Positions 1-12,800 of a stretch of DNA of 64,000 nucleotides are shown in pieces. The position numbers were made by a program, and so were the translations under genes. The stretch is taken from assembly GCF_964355755.1 (NCBI RefSeq), contig NC_092679.1:20512932-20576931 (forward strand), in the 5' to 3' direction. Source of the DNA: Antedon mediterranea. Lineage: Eukaryota; Echinodermata; Crinoidea; Comatulida; Antedonidae. How positions within the stretch are numbered: the stretch's first letter is position 1; the number at the start of each line of letters is the position of its first letter. The notes beneath the pieces are model-generated. The model did not search any database, had not been told where the DNA came from, and was given only the letters and a program-made list of their open reading frames with translations.

Positions 1-516
1 AGTTGCTGATTACGCTTCAACAGATAAATCTAGCCCCCATGGACGTGTCCTGGGAATCGTTAGACATCAAAACCCAAGGGGGAAATGCTAAAACTGCACG
101 GGATCTTTAAGGAGAGGGAGGAAGTCTTGCACGCACAGGTTAACAATCACACTGCTTTCCTCATGTCCAGACTCATGGGGACGGCAACTTTCACGGCCAT
201 TGTCGAGCGGGCGGAGGCGAAGGTCCCAGTGCCTTCCCAGACGCCTGCCATACTGGGATCCGACAAGAAGGGGAGGAAGCGGCCTAAACATATCAACCGC
301 TTGCGGGCGCCTGGATCTAGTACGGGTGACGTATGGACGTCTGCAGCATGCGTAGACGGTTGGGAGACACCAGAAATCGGGGCAGTTTAGCCACGGAATT
401 TGCCGTAGTGACAAGGATTACAGGTATATATATTATACATTGGATTTGCCGCAAGCGGGAAAGAAGTTCCCAGAGTACCTGGTGTACTTTTACATATAGG
501 CTAAATACAATATTAC

Positions 517-718
517 CTTCATCTGGAAAGTACAGTTTCCAGCCTTTATATGGTATCATTGCATCCAGAGCATTAGGCAATTGTCTTGAAATTATTGCTT
601 GTCTTCCTCGTTGGCTTGAAGCTTGCTGGCTATATGATAAACGCCCTCCTCTTTTGTTTTGCATATTTCCTCGCCATCCTCCTCTTCTAGGCCTATCTCC
701 ACCTTGTCCTTGGCTCAT
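517..718 (-). CDS. MCM8: MCM8, first coding exon (partial gene)
   Basis: MCM8 is a hexameric MCM-family helicase that works with MCM9 in homologous recombination and interstrand-crosslink repair in the nucleus. This exon encodes 67 residues plus one base of codon 68. It begins at an ATG (716-718) and ends at a GT donor (GAAG/gtaata) after base 517. The N-terminus is Gly/Arg-rich (residues 4-25), as in vertebrate MCM8. It is followed by a match to the hallmark N-terminal motif, here IPYKGWKLYF at residues 55-64. The ATPase core and all later exons lie beyond the left edge; no further MCM8 exon is visible in 1-516. The call rests on the motif plus the basic Gly-rich leader, so it is firm for the family but covers only about a tenth of the protein. 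Confidence 0.85.
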
Positions 719-849
719 CTGTATGATTTGTTTGTAAAAAAGTACAGTAATTATATAATTATTGAGTTTTTTTTGTCTTGTGTATGTTCATCTCACTTTT
801 ATTTAAATTCTCAGTGATTATTGGTTTTAATATAAGTACAGTAGTAGTG

Positions 850-905
850 TATAATTTCAGTGGAGAGAGGTGGGGAGGGGGGGGTGGAGAGAGGTGGGAA
901 GAACC
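850..905. repeat. G-rich low-complexity tract upstream of MCM8
   Basis: Purine-rich run of GAGAGGTGGGGAGG-type repeats, about 130-190 bp upstream of the MCM8 start codon on its promoter side. It could form G-rich secondary structure. No TATA box or other promoter element is recognisable around it. Confidence 0.5.
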
Positions 906-939
906 TCTACTACTACTTAAATGTACAGGCACTACTCCT

Positions 940-1500
940 ACTTTCCTACCTAGGCCTAGTCCACAGTTAGGCTCTTTTTGACTAGACTAGGCTATAGCTC
1001 CATGAAGGCTGGAGGCAAACGCTCTCCCACCTACTAGGCCTACTCTATTGTAGTAATGTACTACTACTTTTAGGCCTAGTAGGCCCTCTATATAATATAT
1101 TGATTATGCACGCCTACCTACTGTACACTAGGTCATAGCTAGGCCTCCTACGCATGGCCTGGTGCCACCACACACAACATGCAACCTACAACACCACGCG
1201 ACATAGGCCTACCTAGCCTTATTATTAGCTAGGGCCTAGTAGGCCTAGGCTAGGCCTAGTATAGTAGTAGTACGTCATAGTATAGGCCTAGCTAGACCTT
1301 GCCTACTAGTTACTAGTTAGGCCTAGTGCTAAAATGCGCACATATTAACTAATCATAACAAAATAATTGTTCATGCACCACTCTATATATCTTGAAGTTG
1401 GCATGGGATAGGACAATTGGAAAAATATCAACAACAAAACTGACTAGGCTGTCGTCAAAAACTCTAGACCTAGGCCTAGCCTAGCCTGCCCTCTGGCCCT
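940..1500. repeat. Cluster of TAGGCCTA palindromes
   Basis: About nine exact copies of the 8-bp palindrome TAGGCCTA, plus many near copies (AGGCCTAG, CTAGGCC, GTAGGCC), are packed into 560 bp. The same octamer recurs about 30 times across the window, almost always outside coding exons. No gene is seen here. Confidence 0.7.
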
Positions 1501-2560
1501 CCTCCTCGTTTTCTCTCGACCGTCAAAAAATGTTTCATAATACGCGCGTTATTGATCCGATAGATGGCGCGCTATACCAAAAGCTCAAGTTAAGTTGATT
1601 AACTTATTAGACCAATAATCATAATGCTGTGAAAACGGCATTTGTATCGTTTATAAAAAAAAAACACTGTATACTTAACTGGAATTGTTTTTAAGAAGCT
1701 GCACTTACATATTATTTTCCAAAGATCATCTTATCATTTGTTTGGCTCAATGTTCGAACATTTGTAAAAGCGGCATGCCATCGACTATTATTTTAAGTGA
1801 CAAATAATATAAAAAGGTTTTTAATCGACCGATTATCGACAAGACAGTGGCGTCCACAAACATGACTGTCGGCTCAGCAATGATTAATTGATCCAACTTC
1901 TGATAACCGATACAGGGTGTCAATACAGGGTGTCAACACAGAGTGACAAAGACCGATAAGAACACGGGAACACTTGAAAAAGGCCTAACGCCGAGTGTGC
2001 AAAATCATCGTGAACATCGAATTACGAAACATCACGTGGACTTGAGGTCATTAACATTGTTGTCAATGTATATTTCCAATTATTAAAAAACCTTGTCATA
2101 ATGTGTTAGCCTACACTTTGATATGAACAATGAATTTCTTATCAAAATTCAGAGAAATAACATAAAATATGCGACGACGCTCGATGATGATGTATAATTG
2201 CCCTCACATGAAAAACAATGCCAGTCAAATGAGCCAAATTATCACTACTAATCTTGATCCTAATAACGGTTTTTGTTTTTTCTTTAATGTTATTTTTTTT
2301 TGTTTTCATGTTATTTCAATTATTATTGATTATTGTTATTTTATTACCTTTATATTATTACTGTACCATCATTATTACCATTGAATAAATTATATTGAAC
2401 TTTAAATGTAAATTATTGAACTTATAATAGAACGAATAATTGAATAGGCCATTTATCTATTGAATCCTACAGTCACAGTTTATTCACTACTGTAGACAAA
2501 CAAACAAAAATAATGCTTTCACTTATAAAATGACAAAACGGTTAAAAATAATTCAACTAA
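1501..2560. other. Non-coding intergenic stretch
   Basis: AT-rich sequence without a supportable gene. The short direct repeat ATACAGGGTGTCAA (around 1910-1940) is the only local structure noticed. Open frames here are short and T-rich or Y-rich, without recognisable domains. Confidence 0.5.
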
Positions 2561-2561
2561 A

Positions 2562-2735
2562 AGCCCATTGGCTGGCAGCCAAATTAACTATTTTTTGCGT
2601 TAAATAATTAGGTTTTTTTCAGGTAAATAATTATTTTTTTTCGATTTAATTTTAATTCAAAGTGAATTACTATTATGTGACATTAAAATGGAATATTCCA
2701 CAAATATTTTGTTACGGGGACAATAATAATATCTT
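2562..2735 (+). repeat. Dispersed repeat family R1, copy 1
   Basis: Begins around CCATTGGCTGGCAGCCAA and runs through a TTTTTTCAGGTAAATAA-type segment to GGGACAATA. A similar copy lies inverted at 38820-38995 and a third in the same orientation at 58925-59052. Non-coding; type of mobile element unknown. Confidence 0.55.
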
Positions 2736-3099
2736 GTTAAACAAACTCAATTTCCAGATAATAAAAAACAGTTCCATGTTTTGTTTTTTTTAAACATAAT
2801 TTAGCAGTTGTATACCGTACGTACTGATACAGTACCGGATTAAATAATACAAGTTAAACCTTTATATGCAAAATGCAAATTTTATTAGTACACTCCATAA
2901 AAACAAAAAACTCAAAAGTTACAGCTAAATTTACAGCGTCTATCTTGATAGTTCAACATTTGTGAGAAGCTCCAATGGACCTATGAATCACCCCAATCCC
3001 GGCCCTCCCATGCTTGGATGTTGCTAAAAGTTAATCAAACATGACTGGAATAGATGAATACGGTATAAGTAGGCCTATAAAAAGCCTCTTGAATGCGAA

Positions 3100-3195
3100 C
3101 TGTGGTAAATTCAGTTCCGGTGTAAGATTTAAATCTGTCCGGTGTTTGAAAGTGTCCACTGGACAATTTTCAGCATTGAATATTGTAATACTAGC
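3100..3195 (+). repeat. Dispersed repeat family R2, copy 1
   Basis: Contains CCGGTGTAAGATT, then AAGTGTCC and TTTTCAGCATTG. The same order of words is found inverted at 25015-25115, next to the satellite array. The spurious reading frame across it is not a gene. Confidence 0.55.
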
Positions 3196-3504
3196 TGTTG
3201 AAAATGGCCGCAACCACCCGGGCAGCTTTCATCGATAAAAAAGTAGGACCATCGAGACATCGACATCATATTAACCCCGTAAAAACTAGGGCACTGGACG
3301 TTCACCAACTCCCGTTAGGGTAATTATAATTCCTTAGAATACCAACTTGAATCGCAAAATATCAAGTGGATTGAAATAAATATTACTATTATTATATCTG
3401 GAGACATATAGTCTAATCAAATTAAATTGTTTGTTTTTGATTGAGTATATACAACCTGTTGTCAATTTGAAGTAAATCGACAACTTGAAAAATATATAGC
3501 CTAC

Positions 3505-3800
3505 TGTATTATTATTTCGAGGGAATGAATATCACTAAATCATATAGGCATAGGGCCTACCTATTTCGTTATCTCGAAATATTATTTCATTCGAAATTCG
3601 AATTACTACTTCGCGAGAGAACGAAATAATTTCCCTCGAAATTATTTCGTTCTCTCGATCATCATCATCATCATCATCATCATTCCTTGTCTCGAAGTAG
3701 TAATTCGTTTTTTATATTATTCAGTTCTTGAAATCTTATTTTGTTCTCCCTAAATATATTCGTTCCCTCAAAATATTTTTCAGTTCTCAAAATATTATTT
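3505..3800. repeat. Degenerate TTCG/CGAA-rich repeat with (ATC)n
   Basis: Repeated imperfect words ATTTCGTTCTCTCGAAAT on both strands, with a (CAT)n microsatellite of about eight units at 3659-3682. No coding signal. Confidence 0.6.
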
Positions 3801-4328
3801 TGTAATATTCATAATACTGCTACTAATTTAATAATATCAACTGATAACAAAAGTTCTTTAAACAAGTAAGTTCGTCATTGTTAAAGTCAGTTCTTTTTCA
3901 TTATATTTTTTTCACAGATGCCTGATTTTTGTTTTTATTTAATAAAACATTGAATTGGTTAGTCACAATATTTGCTTTGTTTCTAGAGACTTTACATTAT
4001 TTATTTATTTATCTAAAATACATTTGAAAAATATTGTTGATGCATATTACCAAAAAATATTTGTTTTTTATATTTTATATGGCAAAATAAACACCTTAAT
4101 TGCGCATCCTAATTATTCGTTCACTCAAGGGTATTTCGGTTTTTTGTTTTTTTCGAATATTAGGGTATTTCGTTCCCAATACAAACAGTCCAATACCGTT
4201 ATACATCAAATTCATAGAATAATGGCTTATATTGAAATGAAGCGTTTAAAACGTCTTTGCCACAATGTCTGTACATGCAGCTGAGTTTAAAAAATCGCGG
4301 TTGTATTTTTGTTTTATATGGACATATA

Positions 4329-5312
4329 AACATAGAAACCACCAGCTAATACCAGAAATACCAACAGCTTATGTATCAATTTTTAAAATCAACACCAGCT
4401 AATTTAGAACGGTCAGCAGATAATGTAGTAACGAAAATTGCCTCACAGCTAATGTTGAAAATATTGTATAATTTAAAAACCTGTCTACATCATGTGAAAA
4501 TGCATTTCTTTACTTACTGGTAGCTATCCATCTATCCGCGTCTCGTAAGTGACCAACCAACAACCACTTCTAGTAAGTAACCACCTCTATTGAACGACCA
4601 CCGTCTCTGATAATCGCCCACCATCTCTTAACGACCACACCACTCGTCAAGGACGAGCTATTTTAAAGGACCACCACCTCGGCTTCTCATAATCAACCTC
4701 ATGACGGACTACCTCTCTTAACGACCACGCCTAAAGTGTCGACCTCTCTATAAAAAAAAACGTCCACCTCTCCACTGGGACCACTTCTCATAATCGACTA
4801 CCATCCGTAACGACCACCTTTCGCAAATTACCACCTCTATTGAGGTGGTCACTTACGGGAGGTGTAGTCGGTAAAAGAAGTGGTCGTCTACGAGCGGTGG
4901 TAGTTTATGAAAAGCAGTCCCTTATGAGAGGAGGTTACCCCTTCAGGAAGTTGTCCATTGTGAGAAGCGGTCCTTTAACAGAGGTAGTCCCTTTTAAATA
5001 TTAAAGGTGGTCGCTAACAAGGGTAGTTGCTTACGATCAGAGTGCTACGTTTTGAAAGCCGATCACTTACGAGAGGTGGATAGACTGACAGCTAAACTAA
5101 GTAGAGAAATACATTTGCACATGATTTAGACATTTAGGTTTGTAAAATATATAATTATTATTTTATTAGCTGGCGATATTAACTACATCAGCTGTGAGGC
5201 AATTTTCGTTACTTCATTACCTGTTGAGTTGTATATTAGCTAATGTTGATTTTTATTTAATAAATAACTGTTGGTGTTTCTACATTAGCTAGTTCTAGGT
5301 TTTACTACATGG
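4329..5312. mobile_element. Large foldback (inverted-repeat) element with internal degenerate array
   Basis: The left arm (about 4329-4560) and right arm (about 5080-5312) are inverted copies. Shared words include CAGCTAAT, ACGAAAATTGCCTCACAGCT, AACCTG/AAACCTA and TCTCGTAAGTGA. The centre is a long run of degenerate GACCACCTCTCGTAAG words whose orientation switches near 4850, which makes the whole element nearly palindromic. There is no open reading frame, so it would be non-autonomous. A second, one-armed copy lies at about 8263-9010. The class (Foldback-like or a very large MITE) is inference. Confidence 0.65.
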
Positions 5313-5883
5313 GTGGATTTGACAGTTTCGACGACATTTGCTGCCGTTTTCTACACTAGCGGTTTTGAACAGGGACTAGTGTAAAGGAAATGCCACAAGT
5401 TGTGTTTTTTTTTTTTTTTTATTTATTGTTTTGTGTACTAAAGTGGCAGCATAATCAGTATTTATTTTTACCAGATGTCCAGCAAGGGTAATGTCCCATA
5501 ACTCAGGCCACAATTGTCAGGTCAACCTCAAAACAGCGGCTCTCGGGAGATATTAATTACCGGTAGTCGTGTTAACTGTCATCTGTTATTTGTCAGGAGA
5601 AGGGGTGCGAACTTGCCATATCTCAAATTAAGATTACGCTTACCATGAATATGATTTCATTACAAGAATTATATACCACAGTATGTTACGTAATTTAATT
5701 CTCTTATTTTAAAAAATAACTAAATAAATTAGTATATGATTCTAGTATAAGTATTATAAAAAATGTTTCTTTTTAATATACAGGGAGCGGGGGTTGCCTC
5801 AAAGCCTGAACGGTTTTAATACGAACTTATGTACTATAATATTATTTTACGTAGATTACTATTTAATATTATTTTATTTATTT

Positions 5884-5978
5884 AACAACATATTTATACA
5901 GGATTATACACAATCAAGTAGAAATATACTTGTTTTGCATTGTGGTCCTGTCGACAAAAACGGATACAAATTTAAATA
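5884..5978 (+). repeat. Dispersed repeat family R3, copy 1
   Basis: About 95 bp from AACAACATATTTATACAGG through TTGTGGTCCTGTCGACAAAA to ATACAAATTTAAA. A close inverted copy lies at 61772-61868, so this is an interspersed repeat and not an exon. Confidence 0.65.
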
Positions 5979-6059
5979 CAATTTCAATTAATATTATAAT
6001 ATAATTTGAGATGAACGTATAATATGTAATAAAGAATAACTATATGATTATATTTTATA

Positions 6060-6620
6060 CTCCTATCTGAATGTGCTATTTATTGTGTAATAGAACGACT
6101 GAAGCGTTTACCAATAAGAGTATCTTCGAAATTTAATTTAATAAATGGCATTTCCCTCCAATAGTTTTTTTCTCTCATTTTTTGTGTACTTGCCACTGTA
6201 ATAAATTACCATTCCCTAACCATGAACATTCTAGAATAAGATGTTTACATTTAAGACATCATGTATAATTAATATAATAACAATCAGGAACATTCCAGTA
6301 TGCTATTAATAGAAACTGTAATCAAATAGAATAAGAAGTATAAAGAATGATATAGAAGGATAGGAACATCTTGTATATAAAGGGATGTAAAACTATTGTC
6401 ATGTTGTTGGATATTAGAGGTTGGATATTAGATTGTAAAAGTTATTGTGAAGCTGTTGTTTAAAGTGCTTACTGGGTTGTTGAAAGTTGAAGTTGATTGA
6501 AATTAAAGATTTGTTTTTGAGTTATTTTACAACTTTGTGGATTTGGTGTGTATACTTTTATGTCACAAGGGAGTTTCTAAAGTATTTTCAACCGCTCGGA
6601 AACATACGTAAAAGGAGTTC
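6060..6620 (+). promoter_or_regulatory. Possible LTR-like or promoter region before the integrase gene
   Basis: Non-coding block with a TATA-like word (TATATAAAG, 6374-6382) about 480 bp upstream of the integrase ATG, and a local duplication of TTGGATATTAGA (6410-6435). It could be the promoter or 5' UTR of the integrase gene, or a solo LTR fragment. No matching second LTR, primer-binding site or terminal TG..CA pair was found. Confidence 0.2.
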
Positions 6621-6851
6621 GTGACATCCACTTAAGGCACAAAGTTTAAATTATAGGCCTACACCTGACAAAACTGTTTGCTCTTTCTTCTAATCGGCAA
6701 TTGGTTAAAACAAATGTAGCAAGAAGCTGATTGGCTCAATGTTTGTTCAAAACCTCCTACATTTAAAAAATCATTCACTTTGCTTGCAAAGTTCCAATCA
6801 CGGTGTTGTTCGTTACAATCTGCCTTCTTTCTATTTTTACTTATTATCATT

Positions 6852-9800
6852 ATGGCCGATCATGAGTTTGATGCCTTGAGAAACTATCTACAAAACAACG
6901 TTTATCCTGTAAATTATTCTGAAATATTAAAACGAAGTTTGCGACGGAAAGCCAAGAACTTTACAATTCTTCGTGATATCTTGTATTACAAACAACATTC
7001 TGGTAGATTGTTGCGTGTATTGTTACCGAAAGAAAAAAACGAAGTGTTAAACAGTATCCATAAGCAGGCACATGGTGGTCACTTGGGTGTCAACAAAACG
7101 TAAGTTTAAAGTTTGTCAATTAAATAATATTTAAGCTTCGATAAGTTTCTGGGTGACTTTAAAACTGTTTATATGTTTGGCCAGGTGGAATGCCATCCTG
7201 AGATGAGTATTAGTAATTAGTACAGCATTGTTTTTAAATGATTTTATACGTAATTTTACTTTCTGTGGACCACAGAATTCGAAACAAATGATTAAATGAA
7301 TGAATTAAATGAATAATAACTAATACTTATCAATTGAAAAATGTATAATGACCGTGTACATTATGAAGTTAGTATTTTATATATAGATTCAAACATATTT
7401 TTATACCTCCATGAATGAAAAATATGTTAAGTCGATAATAATTTCTACTCAATATATTATCGCAATTAATTGTATAAATATATTGAAGTTGAACATAAAA
7501 TATCACATGTAAAAAATACAAAACATATATTGGCATTCAATAATTAATCAAAAATGTTCCGAATATGAGCACTGTTTCAATAATTTGACAGATTATTATT
7601 ATATAATTTACACAGTGCTACACAACGCATATATCTTTAGTTCAAAATTAAGATATCTCTTTTAATAAAGATAGATTATTTCAATTGAAAACTAAGATGT
7701 CTTACTTTTTAAAAGAAATATCTATGTTAATAGATATTTTTTTGTAGGCTTATTACACCTCGAAAAACCAAGAAGAATACAGTACAACTAGCTCTATCTA
7801 TAATAGTAATGTTTTAGTTTTATAACAGTTCATATACGGTACTCTACACGTGCCCACTGCATAACTAACACAGAAAAAAATCCACTTGTGATATTCCGAA
7901 TGGGACAAGAATCTTCCATTCTAAATATCTTGGTAAGTAAGTAATATAGAGATATCCCTCATGAGAGATATCTTAGTTTTAAATAGTGATACAAATACTT
8001 CCCGAATGAAAACTTATTCAGGTCTTGGTATAATAAATATGTTCAATATTAGTTGCTCACTCATAATGCAAAAAGCCATATCAGTATTAACTTTCGTTCG
8101 TTTAAAATGTATACTTATGAAAGAAAACACAATTTGACAAAAAAAAGGTAAGGAAGAAGACTTTTATTATGTAACTTTAAAGTGGATTATTACATTTTTT
8201 TTTAGGGAATACTTCTTAAAAAAAAACGCATTTTCAATAACAAAACTAGTTTCCAATCCCCCGGTAATGGAGTAAAACCACCTGCAGCTTATGTAATGAA
8301 AAAAATTAACACCATGTAGAACGATCAACAACGAATGTAGGAACGAAAATTGCATCCCAGCTAATGTAGGACTATCGCCAGCTAATGTAGAAAATATATA
8401 TTTTACAAACCTAAATGTCTAAATCCTGTGCAAATGCATCTGTTTACTTAGCTATCCATCTATCCACGTCTCGTAACCGACCAACTTTCTAAAACGACCA
8501 CACATCGTAAGCAACCAACTCTTTTAAGGGACCGTTTCTCATAATCGACTTCCTCTCTCGTAACGACAACTTTTTTGGGTGACCACCTCTATTAAACGGC
8601 CATCGTCTCTGTTAAGGGATCGCTTCCCATAATCGACCAACTATTGTAAGTGATCACATCCTCTCATTATGGACCGCTTCTCATAATCGACCACCTCTCG
8701 TAGTAAGCGACCACCTCTCTTAACAACCACAACTCTCGTAAGCGACCGCTTTTTATTTTCGACCGCCTCTCGTAAGTGATGATCTCTTTTAGAAGACCAC
8801 CATATCTCTAAATGGACCGCTTCTCATAATATACCAACTCTTGTATAAATCACCTCTCTTAAGTGACCACTTCTAATAAACGACCTCTCTGTTAGGAGAC
8901 CGCTTCTCATAATCGATCACATATCGTAAGCGACCACCTCCCTTATCGACCACATCTTTCGTAAGTGACCACCTATTTTAAAGGACCACTACCTCTCGCA
9001 ATCTACCATTGTGGCTCACTAAAAAGTACCCGGTTTCCTTAATAGGGTGTCCTCTACATTTTAAAAATAAATAAATTTAACCAGTATGTAGTGTTAAAAC
9101 GTATATATTTCCCCTTGTTTATTTTAAAAAAAAAGTGGCGATTTTTATATCTACTCTGTCGCACATTCACCAAGCGTACACAATAATTCTAGTAGGACAA
9201 TTAATTATTTATACTTTTCAAGTTAGTTTTTTATTGCCTGAGTGAATTATTACCAGATTGAGGGCGTAGTTATTTTGTATGGGAGGCTGCACTCAATTTG
9301 AAGTTTATATGGGGGTATTTAGAATGTAAACACGGTACAATCAGGGAGATGTAAATCTCCCTGGTACAATGTGACACGGAATCATCACGGACTGATGGAC
9401 ATTTTTCATAGAAGGTATCTTTTCCCTTTTCAATATTCATTTATCATTGTCAAATAAAAAAACTAGAAACATAGATAAATATTAAAAGTTAATTAATCAG
9501 TTGTGCCCAGTGCTTGCCTTAAACGAAAAGTTAAAATATATGGAACGCCAAACTGTAATGTTATTATAATGCATTGATGAGAATGGTGATGTGAACTGCG
9601 GTAATAAATAATAAATAATATTAAAAAACAAAATAAAATTAAAATATTTAAAGAATCCATAATACAGTTTTAAGGTCAATAGTAAACCTACAAAGAGATT
9701 GAATATCATCAATACAATAAACACATTTTTTTTTTTTTTTTAACAGTTGGAAAAAGATACGCGAAAGGTATTATTGGAAGGGGTCATTTGATGGTGTTCG

Positions 9801-12800
9801 TAATTTTATAGCCGCCTGTGATCAGTGCCAACGGAAAGAAGTTTTAAAAAAAGCAAAAGTGCCACTTCAACCTATACCCGTAACAGATACTGCTTTCAGA
9901 CAGATCGGTATGGATATTGTTGGGCCTTTGGTAAAGACAGAAAATGGTAAGGTATCTCATGACAAATTACTGAAAAACAAAAATGCTGTGACTGGATAAA
10001 AAAGCTAAATCAAAACGTAAAAGTAAAAAGCAAGAAGACATGAATGAAATACGTTCAGAAAACTTTGTAATTCATTCTTCAGGGCCTAAAATTACAGTTA
10101 ATAATTAGTTCTGTTCGGCCTTTATTGTAATAGGGCTGAACTTAAATTTATTATTGTAAAGGCACAAGCGCAATTTCTGTGAGGTTTCTTGAAATTGTTA
10201 ACTAAACTAAAATTATGACAGTTCTCTTTTTTACACTGTCAACAAAAACTAGATTTACCAAGAATCAGATGCTCTTATTATTGTCACCGGATTTACATCG
10301 ATTATGGCTATACTGTAATAATTGGTTATCCGCAACGAAGTTGCAGGATAACCTCTTGTGATTGTACGAAATCATCATCAACATCAACTTTTTATTAGTT
10401 ATCCGCACTCAGCGGATAACTCCTTGTAACTGTCCTGTTTCATCATCTTTTTTTTTTTTCTGTATTATTCTTTCTTTCTGTCATTTTTGTGCAGAGCATA
10501 TCTCAAAAACGTGTAAAGTTAACATTTCATAACTTTGTCAACATATGGGTATTCACCTGAAGTTGTGCTTTTCTATTTTTGAATGACGTCAGAATTGCAC
10601 AACATGACTTACGCGCGTTTTAACGAATTTCGCGTATTTAACATACATCGAAAACCATATAACAATTTAAATTGAAACTTAACAAAAGTTTTAGTTATAT
10701 CTTGCGGTAACTGACTTTGTAAAAAAAATGGCATGTTTTACACAAAGTTACGCGCGCACGCGCGTTTAAAATTTCAAAACGCGAAAATTCAATTTCTAAT
10801 CAACTTTCTACGCGTTTCATGTCATTTTGACCAGGTAAAAAATTCCCACGCGTGCGCATTTTTTTACGCGCGCCGTGCGCACGTAGCGTTGAAAACAAAT
10901 TTTTTCACGTGATTTATGTTTTTCCAGCCTTTTGTAGTAATTTTACCAACTTTTAAACGATTTAGACTTAAAATTACGTCATACGGGCACGTCGAATTGG
11001 ATAATTTACGTGGGTTTTTGATGAAAAAGGTAAAAAATTCGTTAAAATTTGTCAAAATTATGCCTTTTTTTAATCAGTCGTAATTTCTAAACTGGACGGT
11101 CAACTTTTTGTGGATGACATATTCTTGAAGTTGATGAGGTGTAGATATCGGATCATGTAATAATATGGCTAACCGGACATTGTGACGTCATCGTATGGCC
11201 ACGCGAATATAAAATATAGGATTTTTGTATCTTTCATCATAGCGCATGACATTTAATAGAGCGCATCTCCAATTATCTGTTTTCCATTTTTACCCCGATT
11301 TTTATATTATCTAGGTCAATCAACTATCTTTCGTATGAGTTAAAAATATTTTAATTTTTATGACGTCATCATGTCTAAAAATGTAAATAACGTGGGTCAC
11401 TTATTTTCGTCTTTACAGTAAATTTCAATCTGTTATAGCTCGTCAGAATAAAACGTGATAATCATTATTAAAACGTTTTCTGGAAGCTATTGGATTGTAG
11501 ATACGAATTTATGTAAACATTTTGCCAATCGGATGTTGTGACGTCATCATATGACCAGTTAAATAAAAAAAGTCGTATTTTCATCTTTTGCGTCATAATT
11601 CATCACATTTAAAAGAGCGCGCATCAATATTTTACGTATTTAAATTTCTTCTACACATTAATATTTTGTTGCCGAGATAATTTCCTTCCGAAATTGCTAT
11701 CTTAGTATTTCATTTTGATACCGTCGCTATGTTAAAAATTGGATTAAATGGCGTGTCCAGTCATTTCACCTATTCTACACAGTATGTAATATGTATACAG
11801 ATTATATTGTATATATAATATGACACAAAATAACAGAATTCAGCAATAACAACATATCATATTCTTCAGATCAGGTCATATTGCCACAATCTTTTTCTGT
11901 GTGCAATATTCTAACGTATGACGTCTACGTGACCTTTGTCGTGCGGATAACTAACTCGTCAAAGTGACGAGTTACATGTCTAGTTGGTTATCCGCAACGA
12001 AGTTGCAGGATAACCTCTTGTGATTGTACGAAATCATTCTGTATGATTTTTGTGTAACGCTTTTCTCTAAAACTCGCAAACATAACATTTCGGTAACTAT
12101 CTTAACATATTGACATTTACGTAACGTCGTCAAGCGAAGCTTTTCATGACGTTTACAATTGCGCAACGTGACTTACGCGCGATTTAACGATTTTGTCGTA
12201 TTTAACATAGCTCGACAACCAAATAACATTTCAACTTGAAACTTTGCAAAAGTTTAATTTATATCATGCGCTAACTTTCTGTTGAAAAAAAATTCCGTGT
12301 TTTACACAAAGTTACGCGCGCACGCGCATTTAAAATTTCAAAATGCGCAAAACTAATTTCTAATCAACTTTCTACGCGTTTCATGTCGTTTTAAGCATGT
12401 CAAAAATTCCAACGCGTGCGCACATTTTTACGTGTGCGGTGCGCACGTAGCATTGAAAACGTATTTTTTTCGCGTGATTTATGTTTTACCAGCCTTTTCT
12501 AGTAATTTTACAAAATTTTAAACAATTTCGCCTTAAAGATACGTCATACGAGCACGTCGAATTGGACAATTTGCGCGCGTTTTTTATGAAAAGGTTAAAA
12601 AATTCGTTTAAAATATGCCTTTTTTTAAACAGTCGTACTTTCTAAACTAGACGGTCAAATTTTTGTGGATGACATATTCTAGAAGTAGATGAGTTGTAGA
12701 TGTCGGATCAGGTACTAATATGGCTAACCGGACATTGTGACGTCATCGTATGGCCACGCGAATATAAAATTTAGAATTTTTGTATCTTTCGTCATAGCTC

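Noticed and set aside
85-390. 101-codon plus-strand frame in a GC-richer patch within the presumed MCM8 intron
   Set aside because: No recognisable domain, stops immediately upstream, and no clear splice partner. It could be a decayed element but cannot be supported as a gene.
88-414. Minus-strand frame beyond the first MCM8 exon
   Set aside because: Its sequence does not match the MCM8 region that should follow exon 1. Composition looks like an antisense shadow of the GC-rich patch.
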